Positions 11,729 to 21,939 of a DNA stretch of 64,000 bases are shown here, one piece after another; position 1 is the first letter of the stretch; the number at the start of each line of letters is the position of its first letter. The notes under the pieces are model-generated. The model was not told the origin of the DNA, searched no databases, and worked only from the letters and a program-made list of their open reading frames with translations. The translations under genes and the position numbers were made by a program. The DNA lies in NCBI GenBank assembly GCA_023974075.1, contig CM043808.1, forward strand, positions 17,785,072 to 17,849,071, in the 5' to 3' direction. Source of the DNA: Chaenocephalus aceratus (taxonomy: Eukaryota > Chordata > Actinopteri > Perciformes > Channichthyidae).

Positions 11729-11839
11729 GTCAGCGGACTGGTAGCGACACGAACCGTTAGCCCCGCAGTCTCCAGTCACCCGAGCCTCGTCCTTCTGATA
11801 GCTCCTTTCGCTCCAACCCCCCTCCCTCCCCCCACATCT

Positions 11840-12670
11840 ATGGGGGTTATTCCCTATCTTTATTCAAGAGCGTGGTATTTAAATTTGAGAGCATACTTTA
11901 TGTATTTATTTCCCTCAAACTCTGTCCTCGCACTAAAATAGTGCCCTCGCACTCAAATAGTGCCTGCTTGCACTTAGATTTGCTCTGCTTGTGCTCAAAC
12001 TGTACGCTTGCACTCAGATATATTGCTGCCCAGAATTATTCTGTGCGCGCTCAAAATCCCTCAACCAATAAGAGGCCAGGTGTCCTTGCGGGTGCGTTCG
12101 CTTTACTTATTACAGCGTCCCGTAAGGGCGGTTACTCTTTGGTTTATAAACTCCCGCCCTCCACGGCTTTATAACATAACATGTACATCACTTCGCTGTA
12201 CAACTTGTTTTTGGGGGGGGTGTAAGCACAGTTAGTACATGTTTATAAAACGGACAATTCAAATCAAGCAATCTGATGTTTCTTAGTCGTGATATAATGA
12301 GCGTATATCCCGGGTATAATTGTAGTTACTTTTCACAAGTCAGTATCCCTCCGCGTCTGAAAACCGTTACAACCATATGGTTACAACTGTTACATTACGT
12401 CCGTCACGAAACTAACTAACTAACAAAGCTTAAAATGGAAACATTTAAGGTTAACTTCGACCTCTGGGGTGGCCTTACTATGGAGGAGTGGATTGAGAAG
12501 TGCCTATCTCCAGAAAAAAAAGCACCTAAACGACGACAATGCTGTCTGTCTATTATGTTCTCTAGCTGTTATTGTTGTTGCATAGCAACCACCTCGCACT
12601 ATGTTTTGTGCAGAAGGCAACGGGGGACTATTTATTTTGAACATCATTATTTAATAATAAAAACTATTAC
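11840..12670. repeat. Older repeat, first tandem copy
   Basis: Begins TATGGGGGTTATTCCCTATC and ends near the A/T-rich ATTTAATAATAAAAACTATT. It is repeated in the same orientation at 12,820-13,660, and its first ~400 bp occurs inverted at 14,030-14,497. It carries CTCGCACTCAAATAGTGCC-like short direct repeats, and a start codon at 12,435 opens a frame whose first ~60 residues are common to both copies (METFKVNFDLWGGLTMEEW). Confidence 0.75.
12435..12625 (+). CDS. Unrecognised repeat-borne ORF (METFKVNFDL...)
   Basis: A start codon at 12,435 follows CTAACTAACTAACAAAGC. The first ~63 codons are kept in a second copy at 13,426, with one Trp to Arg change at residue 11 (LWGG versus LRGG). The segment is charged, then turns Cys-rich (CCLSIMFSSCYCCC). 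Beyond that the frame runs into A/T-rich repeat and is not credible. It may be a first exon or a chance frame in a transposon; I do not recognise it. Confidence 0.3.
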
Positions 12671-12705
12671 ATGTATAATATATATATATTATATATATAC
12701 TAACT

Positions 12706-12817
12706 GTGCTTCCTCCCCCACCCCCCAAAAAAAAGTTGTAAATCAAACAAGTGAAGTACATGTTATAAAGCCGTGGAGGGCTGGAGTTTATAAACCAAAG
12801 AGTAACCGCCCTGACGG
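12706..12817. repeat. Inverted fragment of the older repeat
   Basis: The reverse complement of the GGCGGTTACTCTTTGGTTTATAA to GTACATCACTTC stretch at ~12,125-12,215. It lies directly before the second tandem copy, so the junction at ~12,818 is head-to-head. Confidence 0.7.
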
Positions 12818-13660
12818 ATATGGGGGTTATTCCCTATCTTTATTCAAGAGCGTGGTATTTAAATTTGAGAGCATACTTTATGTATTTATTTCCCTCAAAC
12901 TCTGTCCTCGCACTCAAATAGTGCCCTCGCACTCAAATAGTGCCTGCTTGCACTTAGATTTGCTCTGCTTGTGCTCAAACTGTACGCTTGCACTCAGATA
13001 TTGCTGCTCAGAATTATTCTGTGCGCGCTCGAAACTTTTTCTGCTCTCAGAATTATTCTGTGCGTGCTCGAAACTTTTGTACAACAATCCTGTCAAAATC
13101 CCTCAACCAATAGGAGGCCAGGTGTCCTTGCGGGTGCGTTCGCTTTACTTACTACAGCGTCCCGTAAGGGCGGTTACTCTTTGGTTTATAAACTCCCGCC
13201 CTCCACGGCTTTATAACATAACATGTACATCACTTCGCTGTACAACTTTTGGGGGGGTGTAAGCACAGTTAGTACATGTTTATAAAACGGACAATTCAAA
13301 TCAAGCAATCCGGGGTATAATTGTAGTTACTTTTCACAAGTCAGTATCTGCGAACCGCTACAACCATATGGTTACAACTGTTACATTACGTCCGTCACGA
13401 AACTAACTAACTAACAAAGCTTAAAATGGAAACATTTAAGGTTAACTTCGACCTCCGGGGTGGCCTTACTATGGAGGAGTGGATTGAGAAGTGCCTATCT
13501 CCAGAAAAAAAAGCACCTAAACGACGACAATGCTGTCTGTCTATTATGTTCTCTAGCTGTTATTGTTGTTGCATAGCAACCACCTCGCACTATGTTTTGT
13601 GCAGAAGGCAACGGAGGGACTATTTTATTTTGAACCTCATTATTTAATAATAAAAACTAT
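12818..13660. repeat. Older repeat, second tandem copy
   Basis: Same orientation and content as 11,840-12,670, about 980 bp downstream. It has an extra ~50-bp duplicated CAGAATTATTCTGTGCG unit and a ~30-bp deletion before CCGGGGTATAATTGTAG. The METFKVNFDL frame restarts at 13,426. Confidence 0.8.
13426..13615 (+). CDS. Second copy of the unrecognised METFKVNFDL ORF
   Basis: Nearly identical to the 12,435 frame over ~63 codons, then diverges. It is part of the tandem-duplicated repeat. Function is unknown, and it may not be translated. Confidence 0.3.
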
Positions 13661-13669
13661 TTAAATTGG

Positions 13670-14030
13670 AGTGTGTATTTTTCTTTCCATTGCCAGCCAC
13701 ATGTGGTAACCGTTTTATAAATGCAATAGCTCACTTCAGGCCGTGATATACGAATATCTATACAATATGGTTGTCGACACTCCGCTTCGCGTCGGGCCGA
13801 ACCAAGCCGTAGCACAACAGTGCTGGAGCAGAACAACAGTCTGGAGGAAGAAGTGGGCCGGTCGGAAAATTCACTAGCAATCCCACCTCCCAGAGCTCTC
13901 CATATGGCGCTGCCCCATCCTCCCGTTGACAATTTACTAGCGATAACGAGGGCCGATCGAGATTCCCAGGCTGATTTTTAGTCCCAGTACGCCACTGAAC
14001 GTAGCTATTATGTAAGGTGCTGGTATATAT
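13670..14030. other. Unassigned repeat-like spacer
   Basis: Lies between the second direct copy and the inverted copy of the older repeat and ends in a (TA)n run. It has no supported gene. AGTCCCAGTACGCCACTGAA near 13,980 looks like a transposon end, but no partner was found. Confidence 0.4.
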
Positions 14031-14960
14031 ATATATATATATATATACTAACTGTGCTTCCTCCCCCAAGTTGTAAATCAAACAAGTGAAGTACATGTTA
14101 TAAAGCCGTGGAGGGCTGGAGTTTATAAACCAAAGAGTAACCGCCCTGACGGGACGCTGTAATAAGTAAAGCGAACGCACCCGCAAGGACACCTGGCCTC
14201 TTATTGGTTGAGGGATTTTGACAGGATTGTTGCACAAAAGTTTCGAGCGCGCACAGAATAATTCTGAGAGCAGAAAAAGTTTCGAGCACGCACAGATAAT
14301 TCTGAGCAGCAATATATCTGAGTGCAAGCGTACAGTTTGAGCACAAGCAGAGCAAATCTAAGTGCAAGCAGGCACTATTTGAGTGCGAGGGCACTATTTG
14401 AGTGCGAGGACAGAGTTTGAGGGAAATAAATACATAAAGTATGCTCTCAAATTTAAATACCACGCTCTTGAATAAAGATAGGGAATAACCCCCATACACA
14501 TCTACAGGTGAAAATTACTTTTGCGACACATTTATCGCAAGAAGTGTAGCAAAAGTCAAGACCGCAGATTCGTCGATTTATACTGCCACAGAGCAGATTC
14601 GTCAAGTTATAATGACTGATTTGAGAGGTTGTAATAAATAAAGTTGCAGTTGTAATGGAAAATATATTTAAAAAATATGTATTTTTCTGCAAGTAAACAT
14701 TTCATCACTAAGTTCATTTTTTTTCTACAAGCTACAAAACTTTTTTTTTTTTCTTCTGTGACTTCAAATTTGGTTCACAGTTACGTGGATATTTTTTACA
14801 AGTGTAAATTTGGTTCACAGTTACGTGGATATTTTATACAAGTGTACATTTGGTTCACAGTTACGTGGATATTTTATACAAGTGTAAATGTATGCACACA
14901 AGCTCAGATTTTTGTTCACGCTCTCGTATTTTGCACCATATCTACCTTCATAAATAACTT
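14030..14960. repeat. Inverted, uninterrupted copy of the older repeat
   Basis: The reverse complement of, in order, 12,233-11,840, 7042-6880 and 3122-2815. It lacks both the LINE and the 4.8-kb element, so it records the pre-insertion arrangement. Four tandem GGTTCACAGTTACGTGGAT units are at 14,768-14,890. Confidence 0.8.
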
Positions 14961-15240
14961 GTTTTACCTGATGCTGCCTGCCTCCGACCGCGGCGTCTAT
15001 AGAAAAGAGATCAACTCAGTGAAATCACGGGCACCGCCTGATCAGAGCTCAGTGTGCGGAGTTTAAATCTATTAAGTATAAAGGAAATACAGTTTAAACT
15101 GCCGTATGAAGAGAAAACGCCGACGTGTCACACTTATCATTCATATCATCATCAATCAGATCATCGATCATATAAATCATAATCTATCATATATGTCCTT
15201 ATCTGAGTCAGCTTCTCGAGCCGTATCTGGCCGTGCACAC

Positions 15241-16556
15241 TTGGTGCATTTCCACTACAACGGGGTAGCCCCGTTTAAGCGTCCCTAAGCGTCCTCGCCC
15301 AGGCCTCGGGCTGCCTCGCTGGCCGGCCGAGGCCGTGGTGCATTTCCATTACAGTTTAGGACCTGGGGTAGCAACGCAGTGTAGGCGGGGCGATCAGCTC
15401 TTTGGCGGGCTTTTTGAGAGGGTCTGCCTGCAGACCTCCACTCTCAGGACAGTTCCGTGCAGACCTCCACTCTCAGGACACCTCCACTCTCAGGACAGTT
15501 CCGGTGCAGACCTCCACTCTCAGGACACCTCCACTGTCAGTACAGGAAGTGCACGCTAAGAATTCCAAAATAAAATTACCACTATCAGGACAGTGCCACT
15601 TTCCAAACAGGAAATGAACGCAAATACAAAATAAAATCGGATCGTGACACTTATTATCTATATATATATTATATCTATATAGATATATATATTTATTTAT
15701 ATATATAAATACGACATCTTGTATTTTAGTTACACCCGCTAGACAACAGTGGAAGGTTCGAGAAACAACCGCGTTTGCCGGGTGCACCGCGGCGGAGGTG
15801 GGGAGGTTCCAGCTGGGAACCTCCACCCCGCTGCGGGACCCGTGGGACCCCTGGACGGTGCGTCTTGGTCACACTTCATATCGGCCGGCGCGGAGGCCCT
15901 CCGACAGTGGGTCGCGTTTGCCATTCGATCAGTGAGAGGAGAAAAATGCAACAACAATTGTCAAAATCCGTTAATATATGGATGAGTGTGGGGGGGGGAC
16001 ACTGGACACAGGCCGTGGGGGGACACCCGAGACCGGGCAATGTCCCCGGTAGAAACCGGGTGAAATAGCCAAAATAATATAAAACCGGGGAAAAGTGAAA
16101 AAAAGTGTCCGAAAATAGGCACTCGTGAGGAGGGCAGAGTCCCCTGTCAACTCCCGTTACCTTCCTCCATGGTGTCATTTGAGTGAAAAACTTTTACGAG
16201 AACCAGGCTGGGGGGGGTCAAAAGGGCTTGACCAAGGCCGACCCAAAGTGCACGGTGGGCGGACTCATCACCTCCGTGATGAGTCTCCATTGTGATTTGA
16301 AAACTTCCATCAAACGAGTCCTTTGGTGGGCGGGAAAAAACGCGTCAGAATCGTCACTTCCTGTACTGACAGTGGAGGTGTCCTGAGAGTGGAGGTCTGC
16401 ACCGGAACTGTCCTGAGAGTGGAGGTCTGCAGGCAGGCTCCCATGGGCTTTTTGGGCGGAGCGACGCTGAGTAAAACTGCAGTGGCGTCATCTTCAATGC
16501 GAAACATTGGTTAAGGACGCTTAAACGGGGCTACCCGCTGCAGTGGAAATGCGCCA
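15241..16556. mobile_element. ~1.3-kb inverted-terminus element (Harbinger-like)
   Basis: The left end reads TGGTGCATTTCCACTACA followed by GGGGTAGCCCCGTTTAAGCG. The right end (16,510-16,556) has the complementary CGCTTAAACGGGGCTACCC and GTGGAAATGCGCCA. Inside, CCTCCACTCTCAGGACA units at 15,434-15,540 face the inverted AGTGGAGGTGTCCTGAGAGT at 16,373-16,430, so the subterminal tandem repeats also pair. No transposase is seen. The right-end sequence recurs in the same orientation at 17,536-17,587. Confidence 0.65.
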
Positions 16557-17408
16557 TTAGGGTCTTCGGCTGGGGTCCGTTCTGGATTCAATGAAGATGT
16601 GGACGGAACACTGCCATCACCCGTTGTTCGGGAATGTTCCTCCTCACAAGTCCCAATGTAATCATCTAGAACAGCAAAATGACTTGTTAATTCCACAAAC
16701 TACTGCAGCACAATACTAAATAGCAACAACAACTATAGAAAAGAAAAACTGAACGTAAACAATGGCACATATGGTGTTAGCAAACAATAGACTAGCTATG
16801 TAGCTATGTAGCTCTTCGGGGCTCCATAAAAGCATGGGTTGTCGAACATTAATGTAAGGATAAAATAGACTTCTTTGTTAGAAGTGAGCGTACCTTGCAG
16901 GGACTCCAGTAAAGCCGTTGCAGAGTCCAGGCCTCCCTCCCTCCCAACGTTGGCCGGTCTATGGCCGTAAATCTGGTCCGACAAGTCGAACCACTTCCAT
17001 TGTTTGCGACCCGCACCACTCGTGTTATTGTTGTCCTTTATTATGCGATATTCACTCTTCATTTTTAAGTTTTTCCCTACACTGCAGGAAAGTCCTCGAA
17101 AATCCGCGTTCGGACATCTGTGCAGAGACATCCTGGAACACTTTTACATTTCTTGTTGTTCCGTCGAGCTCCCGCTGGATTTTATCATCCCCAATGAGAT
17201 GAAGGAACGTCGTCACCTCCTCGGTCGACCACGGTGTGCTTTTCTTAAAAAACGTAGCCATTTTTGTAGCTCCTCCGTTTACAAAATGCTGTTTATAAAA
17301 ATGCTGCAAGCTTGCTTCTAGATCTATATGCGACGCTAGGGATGAACTCGCGCGCGATCTTGTGACGATTCTCTCTGACCAATCAGCAGTCGAGAGTGTT
17401 GACGTCAC
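16511..17408 (-). pseudogene. Harbinger-type Myb/SANT accessory protein, frameshifted
   Basis: The minus-strand frame ending at 17,052 encodes WSTEEVTTFLHLIGDD, then VFQDVSAQMSERGFSRTFLQ and CREKLK. This is the Myb/SANT-like DNA-binding fold of the second protein of PIF/Harbinger transposons. The frame then shifts by one base and continues in another frame as SEYRIIKDNNNTSGAGRKQW and KWFDLSDQIYGHRP (17,060-16,900). A further piece with YIGTCEEEHSRTTGDG lies at 16,511-16,696. The order and family fit a single gene with an intron, broken by one indel near 17,055. No DDE nuclease partner is in the window. Confidence 0.75.
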
Positions 17409-17535
17409 AGCCCTGGCCTGGTCTGATAAATAGAACCACGATTTTATGGGGCCGGAAAAAGAGGGAAAAAGTACCCGCTAGCCGGTACTAGGCTATATGG
17501 AAATGCCACCAAAAACTGGCCTGGCCGCTTGAGGA

Positions 17536-17590
17536 CGGTTAAGGACGCTTAAACGGGGCTACCCGCTGCAGTGGAAATGCGCCATTACAG
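17536..17590. mobile_element. Right end of the Harbinger-like element
   Basis: TTAAGGACGCTTAAACGGGG, then CTACCCGCTGCAGTGGAAAT and GCGCCATTA. It repeats the end at 16,505-16,558. It is probably the terminus of the element that carries the Myb gene, followed by TTA, which fits a 3-bp Harbinger target site. Confidence 0.6.
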
Positions 17591-17599
17591 TGTCACATA

Positions 17600-18590
17600 C
17601 TGTATGCAGAAGTATCATTTTAAGCAATACATTAAGTTTGACGAAACACTCAAATGTAATTAAAGTCAGATCGTGTTTTAGACGGGGCAGTGATATCATA
17701 AAACTGTTCATGTGCGCATTCAGACACTTTTTCTTTTACCAGCTGTATTCACCTTGCAGGTGCAGCTATGTGGCTTGTATCCTGGATTATATGTTTAAAT
17801 CATGGATGTTTAAAGTTCATATTTGTCTAATGTTAGTTTACTTTTCATTAATGAAGTATGACGATGCTAAATGTTGCTAACCACGCCGCTTTCACGTGAA
17901 CGCGCGCGCTCTCAGCGGCTTGATTTACCGAGTTGATAACCAGCGTTGATCCGTCGTTGATACCGTAGACCGTTTAGCGAGAGCGCGTTTGTTAGGGTTA
18001 GTTAAGATATCATAACTCAAACGTATCCAGGGTCTGTTGAACTGGCTTCGTAGTACAGGGCACAGTTGGCTGCATAGCAGCGCTAATGTCAAAGACACAA
18101 ACATTATATATTATATTTTCTTGCATGCAGTGACACAAATATTTGGGAAGGCTTAGCCTTCCGCGCAGTACCCGCCACCCCTGGTTACAGGGCTTTTATT
18201 GCCATTTTTGGGTCAAGGGCCCTCCGTTTAAACAAGCATTTGTAGAGTAACTTTGCACGTAATCACCAATGAGAGTCGTATTTCATATGCTTTGATAAAA
18301 AGAGTATAAAATCCAAAAATGTACTTGAGCTCACGTCAGGTAAACTTGTAATCTTTGTTACAAGTCCTTGCACAAAGGTGTGCAGACTGATACCTTCCAC
18401 CAGACAGAGGGTGAATACATGTATTTTCAGGCAGACGGTATCTGAAAAAAAAGGTCAACATGAGCCGTGTAGGGTATAAATACAGTGTATACAAATACAG
18501 TGTTTACTTTTGAAAATACAAACCTATACTTACTTAAATGTAGTGATGTAGTGCCTGTTGACCGGCTCTAGTAGAAACCAAAAATTCAAG
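17600..18590. other. Gene-free stretch with interspersed-repeat similarity
   Basis: No supported gene. The segment 18,463-18,550 repeats 1945-2015. Confidence 0.5.
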
Positions 18591-18595
18591 TCAAT

Positions 18596-18638
18596 CATCA
18601 ATCAATCAATCAATCAATCAATCAACCAACCAATCAAT

Positions 18639-18691
<53 letters not shown>

Positions 18692-18692
18692 T
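18596..18692. repeat. (AATC)n microsatellite
   Basis: About 24 near-perfect AATC units with a few AACC variants. It is followed by TATGTTTATTATATAGCTCA, which resembles the tail of a fish SINE or LINE. Confidence 0.95.
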
Positions 18693-18739
18693 ATGTTTAT
18701 TATATAGCTCAATATCACAAATGTTACATTTGTCTCAGT

Positions 18740-19495
18740 GGTCTTCACAGTGTGTACAAGTATGTACCTGACTACCTGTATGCTGTATAAACACAATATC
18801 GCCTTTAAGTGAGAGAGTATTATCAGCCGAATGTATCAAAAGTATCACAAGTAAAAGTTTGTTCTGCAGTAAAATGTCATATTGTTTTATGGCACATGCT
18901 TATAAATGCTGGTTCATCAATGTGTTACTGGCATTTTACTGTAGTAAATTATTTCTATATTTGGTTTCCCATTTGATTAGAGAGGAATTCCAACATAGCA
19001 GACTCCAGCAGGAGGTGCACTGAGACTGGAAAAAACGAGTATTTTTAACCATTACAAATGGTTTAACACTTTTTATAACATCCCCTGACTTCCCTCTTAT
19101 CTCTTGACTAAATATATAAATAAAAAAACAGAAATCATGCATTGCAATATGTTTCCTGGTTTGTATTGTGCTTGTGAATAAATGAGATTTTAACTGGTTA
19201 AGCCTCAATTAAACCTGCAAAAATAAAACAATTGTTTAGAACACAAATGCATATTGTGTTGGAAAAAAAACAGTTTATTACTGCATTTATTTAGAATATG
19301 TTTACAGACTGTACTAACAGGAACAGCTGACCGTTTAAAAACATTTTGATATGAAGTATAACTTTACTGAATGTCAACCATTCACTTATCTTTATTATGG
19401 TTGTGTCTGCCCTCTGTGGGTGAAAAGTGGCATCAGACAGGAAAAGGTGGAGCCTGTTTTCTGTGCCTGAGCTTCATGCAGAGGCAGCCTCAAGA
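18740..19495. other. A/T-rich intergenic region upstream of the membrane-protein gene
   Basis: No gene was found. It contains the presumed promoter and 5' UTR of the gene starting at 19,500; no TATA box can be chosen with confidence. Confidence 0.5.
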
Positions 19496-19499
19496 AGCC

Positions 19500-21823
19500 A
19501 TGGCAGAAACAAGCCTTGGTAAGACTATTTAAGAGACACACTTAAAACAATATAGCTAAACTTGAGATAAATAACAGTATATCAGATATTCAATCAGCTG
19601 CTCTCATTTGCTGGACAGATGACTCAGAGTTCATATCTGCAGCCATGTGACAGTGTTGCCGTTGTTGTACTATAATGAAGCAGAGTACAGATAACTATTT
19701 ATTGCAGATAATTAACTGCACTGACACAAGGGTGGAGGTAATGAAATGGTCCGTTTGAAATGTTTGGTGTTCTTTCGTAGTTCAGAAAGTGTTTCTGGTT
19801 TTAAGTTTCAGCGTGGAGCCATTTCAGTGGTTTCACTTTCGTCTTAAAGTGACAGGATCCTCTACTACTTAGTACTGACTATATCTACCGCAATATAAAA
19901 TAACTTAATTTCAAGTAAAACTCCTGCATTTAATAGTTAGTTAATAAAAGTTATCTATTATGTTAATATACATAGAGTAAAAATACTCCTAATTTAGAAT
20001 GGCAAATGTGTACTGTATTGCTATTGGATTATTGCAGATGCTTTAAAAACATAGGACATTCGACAAGACAACATGTTTTACAATTTGATCATCATTTTTT
20101 ATTGATAAATAAAAGTAACTATACGAGCTGTCGGAAAAGGGTTTGGAAAAAGTGCAATATTTACATTCAAAATTAATGAATGTTATTTAATTTAACAATA
20201 TGATAATTGCTAAAACTAAAGATTGATTAATAGATTTTTTTTTAAAGAAGAAAATAGAAAAATACTGTAAATTGTGCTCAAAAAACTCTGAAACCTACAT
20301 TTTCCATAATGCAGTTCCACTAAACTGAACTTCATGTGTACAATTGTTGTTGGCATTGAAGTAAATGTACTTAGTTCATTTCAACCTTGTAAACAAATTG
20401 TTATATATCATATCTTTGTTTTTTTTCCTATAGGTGCTTTTGGTGCAGTGCAGACGATCCTACAAAGTGCAGCAGCAGGATTTGCTTTTGGAGAAGCTGC
20501 ATTATTCGCAGTAGAGCCCTCACTGACTGAAGATGGCGTCCTGCTGTCTGCTGCAACTCTGGCTGCTGGACGAGCCGGATCCACTGGGGTCGGCGTGGTG
20601 ACAGCGTGCCTCGTGTTCACCTCACTGCTCATTTCTCTGGGAAGTGGTTTCCTCCTTGCTGCCATGGTGATGGAGCTGTTGAATAAAGTTGGAGTGAGGT
20701 TGCCTTGGTTAGAGGAGGCCACGACGGGAGCCTCTGTTGTGCTTGGTGCTGTCACTACTGGAGTGTTAGCAGGCATCCTTCCTCCATGGATCTGCATCGC
20801 CGCCCAAGGCATTCTGGTCCTTGTAGTCTACTCATACTCCAATATCAACGAAATGAGCACAGCTCTGTTGATCATCTTCACCACACTCTACCTCAGTGTC
20901 CTGTACGGAAGAATGGGAGTCATGGTTGGACTCTTCGTCATGGGATTGACCATCTCCGTGCTTTGTGCCCTTCGAAAGGCTCTGACGGAGAGAATGACCC
21001 AAAAACCAAAATCTAAAAGCGGGTGCAAACTCCTGGAGAGGATATTCTTCTACTCTGTTTTTGTGGGTATACTGGGATTTTCGGTTGGTTTAGGGGCAGG
21101 TGGAGCAGGAGAAGGGTCTGAAGCGGAGGTGGTTTGATGCTGCAGTCGGTCCTCTGGGTTGCGTATCTGTCTGCAGGCCTGCTCGGAGCTGGTCTGGGAA
21201 CAGTGGCCACGGTTGGGCTGGGGCCAGAGGTGGCTGGAAAGGTCGCTTTGGGAGCTGCCATAATATCATCTGTTTCTCTTAGAGCCATACTGCATTCAAG
21301 TTCTTCTCTAGGGTCCCGGAGCATGATGGGGGGAACATTAGGAGCAGCTACAGCTGCAGGGGTGTCACTCGGAGCTGCAAGCGTTGCAGCAAAACAGGCG
21401 TTTGGGTCTAAAAACACAACGTTAGCAGCTCTAGGATCAGTTGTTGTTGGTGCACTTCTATCAACGCTCGGCCAAGCAGTGAATTTGACACCCCTAACAA
21501 TATCAGAACTTTTACAAATCACCCTAGTTGCAGTAGGGGCGTTTGTCCTGGGTGCACCAAAGAGCCCATTCAACACTCAGGTGAATCTACAAAGGGGCCT
21601 TCTCACGGGGCCAGAGCTAATTAAAGGAATCGGCATGGAGACGGTCACCGCAGCAGCAGCACCTATCGGAGCCGGGGCACTGGGGGCTGCAGCGCTGGCT
21701 ACCGCAGCTCTGGGGAGGCTGGGGACTCTGGGAGTTTCTGTGGCTATACTGTTGGCTTTGGGAAGTGCCCTCAGTGGCATGATAGGAAAATCACCGCAGA
21801 CAACCAACACACACACAGACTGA
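19500..21823 (+). CDS. Unrecognised Ala/Gly-rich multi-pass membrane protein, one frameshift
   Basis: Two exons. Exon 1 is 19,500-19,518 (MAETSL plus one base, donor GTAAGA). Exon 2 starts at 20,434 after a T-rich tract and TATAG; the phases join as MAETSLGAFGAVQT. Exon 2 encodes several long hydrophobic segments (for example VVTACLVFTSLLISLGSGF, ICIAAQGILVLVVYSYSNI and YLSVLYGRMGVMVGLFV) with a basic stretch KPKSKSGCKLLER. That frame stops at 21,137. The next frame (codons from 21,122) opens at once with the same character (LWVAYLSAGLLGAGLGTVAT) and stops at 21,823. One indel near 21,113-21,121 would join them into ~465 residues. I recognise no family. A pseudogene, an assembly error or a real short isoform are all possible. 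Residue choice and low stop density suggest real coding. Confidence 0.6.
19830..19841 (+). promoter_or_regulatory. ISRE-like site GTTTCACTTTCG in intron 1
   Basis: Matches the interferon-stimulated response element pattern TTTCNNTTTC exactly. It lies ~310 bp after exon 1 of the membrane-protein gene. A short motif like this can occur by chance; function is inferred only. Confidence 0.3.
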
Positions 21824-21927
21824 TAGAAGCGCTCAGATCTGTGGCCAAACACTAAGAGTGCATGTGTGTGCATATGCATGTTCTTGCATTATTGCATATT
21901 CAAACTGACGTAAAATATGAATACCAA

Positions 21928-21933
21928 ATTAAA
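21928..21933 (+). terminator. ATTAAA polyadenylation signal (candidate)
   Basis: An ATTAAA hexamer 105 bp after the stop codon of the membrane-protein gene, in A/T-rich sequence. It is a plausible cleavage signal but not unique in this region. Confidence 0.35.
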
Positions 21934-21939
21934 TGTGAG

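Larger units (their letters stand above)
7043..11839. mobile_element. ~4.8-kb element with ~500-bp terminal inverted repeats
   Basis: Bases 7043-7568 are the imperfect reverse complement of 11,362-11,839. The extreme ends read AGATGTGGGGGGAGGGAGG and CCTCCCTCCCCCCACATCT. The flanking sequence on both sides is joined without the element in the inverted copy at ~14,492-14,505, which gives an apparent empty site. The interior holds a hAT-like fragment (7930-8330) and a 177-bp tandem satellite (8591-9840), with no transposase frame. This is a non-autonomous element with unusually long termini; the superfamily is unresolved and no clear target-site duplication is visible. Confidence 0.75.

Noticed and set aside
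20408..20812. Minus-strand ORF opposite the membrane-protein exon
   Set aside because: It is a shadow of the plus-strand Ala/Gly-rich exon; GC-rich Ala codons keep the opposite strand open.
21116..21143. Tiny intron that would fix the frameshift in the membrane-protein gene
   Set aside because: GT and AG dinucleotides exist, but a ~28-bp intron is below what the vertebrate spliceosome normally handles.
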